Below are positions 1 through 3,637 of a stretch of DNA of 8,462 nucleotides, one piece after another (position 1 is the stretch's first letter; every line of letters starts with the position of its first letter). Made by a program: the position numbers and the translations under genes. This DNA is from Coriobacteriia bacterium. Lineage in GTDB: Bacteria > Actinomycetota > Coriobacteriia > Anaerosomatales > PALSA-660. Under the pieces are notes generated by a model. The model saw only the letters and a list, made by a program, of their open reading frames with translations. It had not been told where the DNA came from and ran no database searches. The DNA lies in assembly GCA_003133285.1 (NCBI GenBank), contig PKWR01000097.1, positions 406-8,867 on the forward strand. The letters are read 5' to 3'.

Positions 1-405
1 CCCAATGCCGTCTTCATCTTCAAGTCCGCCTCCTCGCTCATCACGGCGTCGGGAAGCAACATCCGGCTGATCAACGGCGCCCAGGCCTGCCACGTCTTCT
101 GGCAGGTCACGAGCTCCGCAACGCTCGGTTCGAACTCCCACTTCGTGGGACACCTCCTCGCTTTGACGGACATCAGCGCGCAGACCGGTGCGACCATCAA
201 TGGTCAGCTGCTGGCGCGCAACGGCTCGGTCACCCTGGACCACAACACCATCACCAACGATCGCTGCGCGGGCACCACGCCGACGACGACAGGCGGCGGA
301 GAACTCCCGAAGACGGCCACGCCTCTCTACGACGTGCTGCTCCTCGGAGTTGCCTTGATGCTGGTCGGCGCTGCGGGCTGGAGCATCAGAAAGCGCTTTG
401 AATAA
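1..405 (+). CDS. Ice-binding-like (DUF3494) surface protein with LPKTA sorting signal, 5' truncated
   Basis: The frame is open from base 1 and ends at TAA 403-405, leaving 134 C-terminal residues; the start lies outside the window. The first ~95 residues read as the end of a DUF3494 domain: phrases such as FWQVTSSATLGSNSHFVGH, then ALTDISAQTGATINGQLLAR and NGSVTLDHNTIT, are typical of that beta-helical family, which includes antifreeze proteins. After a short Thr/Gly linker comes a cell-wall sorting signal: LPKTA (bases 304-318), a hydrophobic segment of about 20 residues and a basic tail, RKRFE. LPXTA is the type recognised by some class D sortases (Bacillus anthracis SrtC uses LPNTA), and a class D-like sortase overlaps the stop codon. 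Inference: the protein is covalently attached to peptidoglycan. Actual ice binding is not shown; many family members may be adhesins. Confidence 0.88.
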   Translation, partial: PNAVFIFKSASSLITASGSNIRLINGAQACHVFWQVTSSATLGSNSHFVGHLLALTDISAQTGATINGQLLARNGSVTLDHNTITNDRCAGTTPTTTGGGELPKTATPLYDVLLLGVALMLVGAAGWSIRKRFE

Positions 406-1054
406 GGGAAAACACTCTCGGGGCAAGCGCCCCCTCGTCACCTTCCTATCCCTGGGACTCCTTGTCCTGGGGATAGGTTGCGTATCGTGGGCCGCGTTCG
501 GGATCTGGTCGCAGTCCGATGCGCAGCTGAACAAGGCAGCAGCCGCCAGCGCCGCGACGGTCGAGACGACCCCGGCACCCGCCCCGGCCCCGGCGTCCGT
601 TCCCGCATCCGCGGCGCCCGTCGCCAGCCCGGTCGCCTATGCGACGCGTCCCGTTCAGGGGGACACGATAGGGACCTTGGCGATCCCGGCGCTCAAGCGG
701 ACGCTGCCCCTGCTCGAGGGGACCGTTGACAAGGTGCTGGTGCGGGGCGTGGGGCACTACACCAAGAGCGTGCTTCCCGGAGAAGCGGACAACTGCGTCG
801 TGTCGGGACATCGGGACACGGTCTTCAGGCAGCTCAACAAGCTGAAGATAGGCGACCGGCTGATCGTGAAGACGTCGGCCGGCACCTTCACCTACGCGGT
901 GAGCCGCACCCGGATCGTGCATGCGGATGACAGGACGGTCATCGTGCCCACGGACCATGCGGTCCTGACGATGACCACCTGCTATCCCTTCCACTACATC
1001 GGCAGCGCTCCGGACCGCTACGTCGTCTCAGCGGACCTGGTGACGGGGAACTAG
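398..1054 (+). CDS. Class D-type sortase (cysteine transpeptidase)
   Basis: 218 aa membrane-anchored sortase. Residues 1-11 are basic, 12-35 form one transmembrane segment, 50-80 are an Ala/Pro-rich linker, and about 88-215 form the catalytic beta-barrel. The catalytic residues are visible: His138 in VVSGHRDT, Cys195 in LTMTTCYPF and Arg207 in APDRYVV. The TTCYPF...YIGSAPDRY context is that of class D/E sortases. The family cleaves the Thr-Gly or Thr-Ala bond of the sorting signal and links the protein to cell-wall peptide. The chosen start is TTG 398-400, which overlaps the stop of the surface-protein gene by 8 bases and suggests translational coupling. No strong Shine-Dalgarno is seen, and no better start precedes the membrane segment. 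The likely substrate is the LPKTA protein just upstream. Class D rather than E is inferred from the LPXTA motif and general sequence feel, not from alignment. Confidence 0.93.
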   Translation: MNKGKHSRGKRPLVTFLSLGLLVLGIGCVSWAAFGIWSQSDAQLNKAAAASAATVETTPAPAPAPASVPASAAPVASPVAYATRPVQGDTIGTLAIPALKRTLPLLEGTVDKVLVRGVGHYTKSVLPGEADNCVVSGHRDTVFRQLNKLKIGDRLIVKTSAGTFTYAVSRTRIVHADDRTVIVPTDHAVLTMTTCYPFHYIGSAPDRYVVSADLVTGN

Positions 1055-1070
1055 CCCCGCGGCGCTGTCG

Positions 1071-1085
1071 GCTCAGAGGCTGAGC
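1071..1085. terminator. Small hairpin between convergent genes
   Basis: GCTCAG-AGG-CTGAGC is a perfect 6-bp stem with a 3-base loop. It spans the stop codon of the minus-strand yhhN-like gene and lies 17 bases after the sortase stop. Convergent placement fits a shared bidirectional terminator, but there is no T-run on either side, so this is only a candidate. Confidence 0.25.
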
Positions 1086-1708
1086 GCGATCAGCACCATG
1101 CCGAGGTAGTAGACGGGCAGCCCCCACAGCTTGTTGGTGAACGACTCCCTCACGAAGCGCTGCCGTGCGACAGTCGCGTCCGACCCCGCCACCAGCACGA
1201 TGCCCACAGCCAGCAGCGGGCTCGCCGCATGGATCGCGCTCGCGATCCCGGTGGAGAGCATGAGGAGGAGCACGGTGAGGTAGAGCGCCACCGCGCGGCG
1301 CCACTCCGCGCTCAGGTGAGGATTGAGCCAGAGCCACGCTCCGGCTACGGCGACCGCGGCGACGGTCGCGGCGAACGTGGTCTGGGGCCACGGACCGACT
1401 CCGTGCGCCGCGAACGCCGCGGCGAAGACGAGGTGGGCCGCAGCGAACACGGCGAGGCCCGCGCGCAACATGCGCGAGTCGGGGAAGGCGAGCAGGACGT
1501 CCCCGACCGCAGCGAGCGCCAGCGCCGCCAGCGCGATCGAGCCCCACGCCGACGAAGTGGCTCCGGACGAGAGTGCCGCCGCCACGAAGCCCAGCGAGGC
1601 TACGGTCTTGGCGATCGCGTACAGGGCGCGCCGCTTCGCGCGGGCGCCGATGAGCGCCATGCACACAGCGACTGCCACAAGCGCGATCCACGCCGATGTA
1701 GAGCCCAC
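1073..1708 (-). CDS. YhhN/TMEM86-family membrane protein (putative lysoplasmalogenase)
   Basis: 211 aa, almost entirely hydrophobic with about eight predicted membrane helices, matching the usual length and layout of the YhhN family. Diagnostic stretches are GDVLLAF at residues 69-75, an AHLVF segment with His92, GSD at 175-177, and an aromatic end PVYYLGMVLIAL. The two conserved Asp residues, Asp70 and Asp177, correspond to those thought to be catalytic in the family. Characterised members (human TMEM86A/B) hydrolyse the vinyl-ether bond of lysoplasmalogens; many bacterial members are untested. Plasmalogens occur in anaerobic bacteria, so a lipid-remodelling role is plausible here, but inferred. 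The start is GTG 1708-1706, with only a weak purine stretch (gggggctgagag) in front. The gene converges on the sortase gene and lies downstream of a tRNA on the same strand. Confidence 0.82.
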   Translation of the reverse strand: MGSTSAWIALVAVAVCMALIGARAKRRALYAIAKTVASLGFVAAALSSGATSSAWGSIALAALALAAVGDVLLAFPDSRMLRAGLAVFAAAHLVFAAAFAAHGVGPWPQTTFAATVAAVAVAGAWLWLNPHLSAEWRRAVALYLTVLLLMLSTGIASAIHAASPLLAVGIVLVAGSDATVARQRFVRESFTNKLWGLPVYYLGMVLIALSL

Positions 1709-1740
1709 GGCTCTCAGCCCCCGACCGATGATCTCATCCT

Positions 1741-1789
1741 TCGGGCGGCTCGCCCGATCCCGCTATGGTCATACCCGAATCGGGCGAGC
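1741..1789 (-). promoter_or_regulatory. Alternative-pairing segment in the yhhN-like leader
   Basis: On the minus strand three segments occur in the order A (1789-1780, GCTCGCCCGA), B (1757-1748, TCGGGCGAGC) and C (1747-1741, CGCCCGA). A and B are perfect 10-base complements. The first seven bases of B are also perfectly complementary to C with a 3-base loop (TCGGGCG-AGC-CGCCCGA read on the minus strand is itself a hairpin). Because B can pair with A or C but not both, the arrangement resembles an attenuator. It ends 32 bases upstream of the GTG start. No T-run follows hairpin B:C, so control of translation or a DNA-level function is equally possible. Confidence 0.35.
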
Positions 1790-1820
1790 TCACCCGGCGG
1801 GAACCACCACGTCGAGCCCG

Positions 1821-1853
1821 TCGGGCCGGCCCCCTTGCAGGGAGCCGGCCCGA
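1821..1853 (-). terminator. Strong GC hairpin downstream of tRNA-Arg
   Basis: TCGGGCCGGC (1821-1830) and GCCGGCCCGA (1844-1853) are perfect 10-base inverted repeats. The 13-base loop can itself form three further G-C pairs. The structure begins 13 bases after the encoded CCA of the minus-strand tRNA, the usual place for a tRNA terminator. There is no T-tract after it, which is common for putative hairpin terminators in high-GC actinobacteria but leaves the call uncertain. Confidence 0.5.
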
Positions 1854-1866
1854 TCTATGAGGTCTG

Positions 1867-1942
1867 TGGTGCCCCCGGCAGGAATCGAACCTGCGGCACA
1901 CGGTTTAGGAAACCGTTGCTCTATCCCCTGAGCTACGAGGGC
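1867..1942 (-). tRNA. tRNA-Arg (anticodon CCT, CCA encoded)
   Basis: Read on the minus strand, the sequence folds as a complete cloverleaf. The acceptor is GCCCTCG/CGGGGGC (one T-G pair) and the D arm is GCTC/GAGC. The anticodon stem is ACGGT/ACCGT around the loop TTCCTAA, with anticodon CCT at 1909-1907. The variable loop is short, and the T arm is GCAGG-TTCGATT-CCTGC. The discriminator A is at 1870 and the 3' CCA is genomically encoded at 1869-1867. Anticodon CCT decodes AGG (arginine). The gene stands alone, with a clear promoter upstream and a hairpin downstream. No duplicated 3' end of the tRNA is visible elsewhere in the window, so there is no sign of integration at this site. Confidence 0.97.
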
Positions 1943-1957
1943 TTGTAGCGCGTAGGG

Positions 1958-1986
1958 AGTATACGACGCTGGTCATGCGGGGTGAA
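1958..1986 (-). promoter_or_regulatory. Sigma70-like promoter of tRNA-Arg
   Basis: On the minus strand, TTCACC (1986-1981) and TATACT (1963-1958) are separated by exactly 17 bases. They match TTGACA at 4 of 6 and TATAAT at 5 of 6 positions. The -10 box ends 15 bases before the mature 5' end of the tRNA, leaving a short leader for RNase P to remove. This is the best housekeeping promoter in the window. Confidence 0.7.
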
Positions 1987-1995
1987 GCCGGAGAG

Positions 1996-2186
1996 GCCCA
2001 TCCCGTCCGGATGGCGTGGCGGCGGTCGTGCCGCCGGGCGTTTTGCCCGCCGTTCTGCAGGGCACAGACAACCCGTGCCCCTCTGGTCCAGCCCTCATCA
2101 TGGCCCCGAGGGGGCGCGGGTGGTCTGTCGGCTGCCGGAGCCTCGACAGCGGTGCGGTTCTTGCGAGCCCACGTCGCATGAACCGC
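1996..2186 (+). promoter_or_regulatory. Hairpin-rich putative structured leader of the cytochrome c gene
   Basis: This gap carries a succession of inverted repeats before a GTG start at 2210. H1 at 1996-2015 has six pairs around a 5-base loop. H2 is CGGCGG/CCGCCG (2020-2025/2031-2036), followed four bases later by TTTT. H3 at 2064-2128 is a long stem of 19 pairs (one G-U), one mismatch (2070/2122) and one bulged G, with a 24-base loop. A small stem lies at 2131-2150. H4 at 2154-2186 pairs GCGGTTC with GAACCGC, then after a T-T mismatch TGCGA with TCGCA around a 7-base loop. H4 stops 23 bases before the start codon, just ahead of the purine-rich ribosome-binding region at 2191-2203. I recognise no known riboswitch class. 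It may instead be a cis-regulatory RNA, a small RNA or a repeat element; GC-rich DNA makes the short stems unremarkable, but H3 and H4 stand out. Confidence 0.45.
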
Positions 2187-2209
2187 TCTGAAGGCAGGGC
2201 AGGTGCGGC

Positions 2210-2704
2210 GTGAGACACGCGGGCGCGGTCATCGCGTTGCTGCTGGTGCTGACCGGTGTTCCGGTCGGCGTCTTGAGCGCGGACGTCGCCAGCCGCATCG
2301 CCTACGGCTCCGGGAGCATCGCGCATGCGGGTGGCCCGGGCGATCCCGACAGCGTGGGAGCACGCATCTTCCGCGCGGGCGTGCGCGGCGAGAAGACCGA
2401 GATCCCGCGCGCGGTGCAGCGCGTCCCGGCCGGCGCGCTGACAATGGCCGGCTGCGCGCGCTGCCACGGCACATTCGGCCTCGGCGGACCGGTGCCGGTC
2501 GAGTGGGGGAGCGCCTTCGCGCCCCCCATCACCTACGACGACCTCATGCAGGCCGGCTATACGGACGCCGGCGTCGGTGCGGCCGTGAGAACCGGCATCG
2601 ACGCCCACGGCAGGATGCTGAGCGTGTTGATGCCTCGCTGGGACTTGAGCGACCAAGAGATCACAGAGCTCATCGCGCACCTCAAGGCGCTTTCGAACCC
2701 CTGA
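2210..2704 (+). CDS. Secreted monohaem c-type cytochrome
   Basis: 164 aa. Residues 1-24 form a signal peptide or membrane anchor: a short basic start, a hydrophobic core LLLVLTGVPVGVL, then SADVA. A single haem-binding CARCH (CxxCH) lies at residues 82-86, preceded by the family-like GARIFRAG at 50-57. Downstream, MPRWDLSDQEITELIAHLKAL supplies Met141 as the probable sixth haem ligand and the C-terminal helix of class I cytochromes c. Its role is electron transfer outside the membrane; the partner is unknown, as no oxidase or reductase gene is adjacent. The start is GTG 2210-2212, with a purine-rich ribosome-binding region (aaggcagggcagg) just upstream. The gene appears monocistronic and follows an unusually structured leader. 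About 30 residues between the signal and the IPRAV stretch are low in recognisable features. Confidence 0.92.
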   Translation: MRHAGAVIALLLVLTGVPVGVLSADVASRIAYGSGSIAHAGGPGDPDSVGARIFRAGVRGEKTEIPRAVQRVPAGALTMAGCARCHGTFGLGGPVPVEWGSAFAPPITYDDLMQAGYTDAGVGAAVRTGIDAHGRMLSVLMPRWDLSDQEITELIAHLKALSNP

Positions 2705-2714
2705 GGCGCGCGAT

Positions 2715-2782
2715 TCAGCCGACCGAGATGAGCGAGCCTGTCGGCACGACCGACGTGTTGGCCGTCGTCCGATAGAGGCAGG
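2715..2782 (-). pseudogene. Decayed C-terminal remnant of a spermidine-synthase-like gene
   Basis: Minus-strand translation from about 2778 to the TGA at 2717-2715 gives LYRTTANTSVVPTGSLISVG. It aligns with the end of the gene at the window's right edge (LYAAAVDTSDVP, then eight extra residues, then TDSLISVD). At DNA level 2715-2748 matches 8227-8260 at about 28 of 34 bases, including the stop codon. 2742-2781 matches 8278-8317 at about 28 of 40. The offset between blocks differs by 24 bases, meaning an in-frame loss of the eight codons IMTDAYAP, which are the conserved part of the family's end. Only about 65 bases are recognisable and no start or upstream coding sequence survives, so this is a relic, not a functional gene. 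A tiny membrane-protein gene ends immediately beside it. Confidence 0.6.
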
Positions 2783-2863
2783 TCAGCGGCGTTTCCGCCT
2801 CTGCCAGACCAAGAGCACGACGTAGGCGACGACGAGGAAGATCCCGATGAACACGAATTCCAC
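2783..2863 (-). CDS. 26-aa single-span membrane peptide
   Basis: GTG 2863-2861 to TGA 2785-2783 encodes a 26-residue peptide: MEFVFIGIF start, a run VVAYVVLLVW, and a strongly basic end QRRKRR. The layout is one transmembrane helix of about 18 residues followed by five arginine/lysine residues, predicting N-out/C-in topology by the positive-inside rule. A purine-rich GAGGG lies about 9 bases before the start codon. It begins 37 bases after the stop of the 47-aa membrane protein gene on the same strand, so the two are probably co-transcribed. I recognise no family. Support comes from the ribosome-binding site, the coherent membrane topology and the neighbour; such short open frames can still arise by chance. 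Confidence 0.5.
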   Translation of the reverse strand: MEFVFIGIFLVVAYVVLLVWQRRKRR

Positions 2864-2900
2864 GGTTGCTGCCCTCAGCCTCTCAAGCTAGGGCGCGGGC

Positions 2901-3044
2901 TCAGCCCCTGCGACTCGTGATCAGGTTGTAGATGAGGACGATCACCGCGATCACCAGCAGAAGGTGGATCAACCCGCCGCCGATGTTGAAAGAGAACCCC
3001 AACAGCCACAGGATGACCAGGATGACGAAGATGGTCCACAGCAT
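2901..3044 (-). CDS. Lmo0937-family small membrane protein (47 aa)
   Basis: 47 aa with two hydrophobic helices. The first is MLWTIFVILVILWLLGF, then an FNIGGG turn at 18-24, then LIHLLLVIAVIVLIYNLI and a basic TSRRG tail. This is the characteristic architecture of the Lmo0937 family of short membrane proteins, found widely in Gram-positive and other bacteria; the molecular function is unknown. The start is ATG 3044-3042, with AAGGA 8-12 bases upstream. A longer reading from 3161 would add a 39-residue hydrophilic extension unlike the family, and is rejected. A SigB-like promoter candidate lies about 120 bases upstream. The 26-aa membrane peptide follows 37 bases downstream. A stress-related role is often suspected for this family but is inference here. 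Confidence 0.85.
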   Translation of the reverse strand: MLWTIFVILVILWLLGFSFNIGGGLIHLLLVIAVIVLIYNLITSRRG

Positions 3045-3161
3045 GGTTCTGTCCTTCCCAGATCTCGTTGACTCCGTGTCGACTCGGATTCCTCGTGCTC
3101 GACCCGACGAACCTCGGAGCTGTGAGAGATCGGCAAGACCTCGCACAGCTTCACTCCTCAT

Positions 3162-3187
3162 TTACCCCCGCCAGGGGGACTGGAAAC
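3162..3187 (-). promoter_or_regulatory. SigB/SigF-like promoter candidate for the Lmo0937-type gene
   Basis: On the minus strand GTTTCC (3187-3182) and GGGTAA (3167-3162) are separated by 14 bases. This resembles the general-stress sigma pattern GTTT-N14/16-GGGTA. The distance to the ATG at 3044 implies a leader of about 110 bases. No better promoter is seen closer to the gene. Confidence 0.4.
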
Positions 3188-3243
3188 CCGCCCCAGTGCG
3201 CTCACGACTGGCGGGCGCCCGCGATGTCTGCGGTCGTCGTGCG

Positions 3244-3270
3244 GTTCGCCGGTCAGCTCCCGGAGGGTAC
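3244..3270 (+). promoter_or_regulatory. SigB/SigF-like promoter candidate for the divergent small membrane protein
   Basis: GTTCGC (3244-3249) and GGGTAC (3265-3270) lie 15 bases apart, again resembling GTTT-N-GGGTA, though the -35 is weak. The -10 lies within an inverted repeat, CGGAGG-GTACAG-CCTCCG (3261-3278), which could be an operator or a hairpin at the start of the transcript. The start codon is 70 bases downstream. Confidence 0.3.
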
Positions 3271-3339
3271 AGCCTCCGTAGACCGCGTTCCCTGCGATGA
3301 GCACGGCGTGCCGTCGCACCCAAAGGAGTTGAGCAGGCC

Positions 3340-3483
3340 ATGATGGGTTCCGGTTCGGGATACGGGAGCAACTGGTACGGCACGATGATGGGTGGGAATG
3401 GCGGCTGGCTGTTCCCACTGCTCGGGCTGCTGGTGCTTGCAGCCGTCGTCGTCCTCGTCGTGTGGGCGGTTCGCAGACGCTGA
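3340..3483 (+). CDS. Gly/Met-rich 47-aa single-span membrane protein
   Basis: ATG 3340-3342 to TGA 3481-3483 encodes 47 residues. The first 23 are rich in Gly, Met, Ser, Tyr and Asn (MMGSGSGYGSNWYGTMMGG) and are followed by one hydrophobic helix, WLFPLLGLLVLAAVVVLVVW, and a basic end, AVRRR. An excellent Shine-Dalgarno AAAGGAG lies at 3322-3328, 11 bases before the start, which is the main reason to trust so short a gene. The predicted topology is N-terminal Gly/Met segment outside, basic tail inside. Short Met/Gly/Trp-rich membrane proteins of this look often occur near metal or redox genes, but I cannot assign a family or function. It is divergent from the Lmo0937-type gene. Confidence 0.75.
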   Translation: MMGSGSGYGSNWYGTMMGGNGGWLFPLLGLLVLAAVVVLVVWAVRRR

Positions 3484-3637
3484 CCGGATCCGCGCGCGAC
3501 GTGGGGTGAACACTCAGGCGGGGACACGGGGGGAGGGCCAGTCTTAGCCAGCGACGGTGCGCTACCGATGTCGCCCGTCATGGCATAGAGTGGGCTCACA
3601 AATCGAGACCCTTCGAAGCACCGGGATGTGACCCGCC

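Noticed and set aside
1771..1776. GGGTAT on the minus strand as a SigB-type -10 for yhhN
   Set aside because: No GTTT-like -35 at a suitable distance; it sits within overlapping palindromes.
1981..2000. Partial resemblance to a cobalamin-riboswitch B12 box (AGCCGGAGAGGCC)
   Set aside because: It lacks one base and the upstream core of the riboswitch is absent; the preceding sequence is the tRNA promoter.
1973..2680. 235-codon minus-strand frame over the cytochrome region
   Set aside because: Antisense to a clear CxxCH cytochrome with signal peptide; composition is shadow-like.
3045..3161. N-terminal extension of the Lmo0937-type protein
   Set aside because: Hydrophilic, unlike the family, and the internal ATG has a good ribosome-binding site.
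3563..3591. TAGAGT (3586-3591) as a -10 for the GGDEF gene
   Set aside because: Only a weak match and no acceptable -35 at 16-18 bases upstream.
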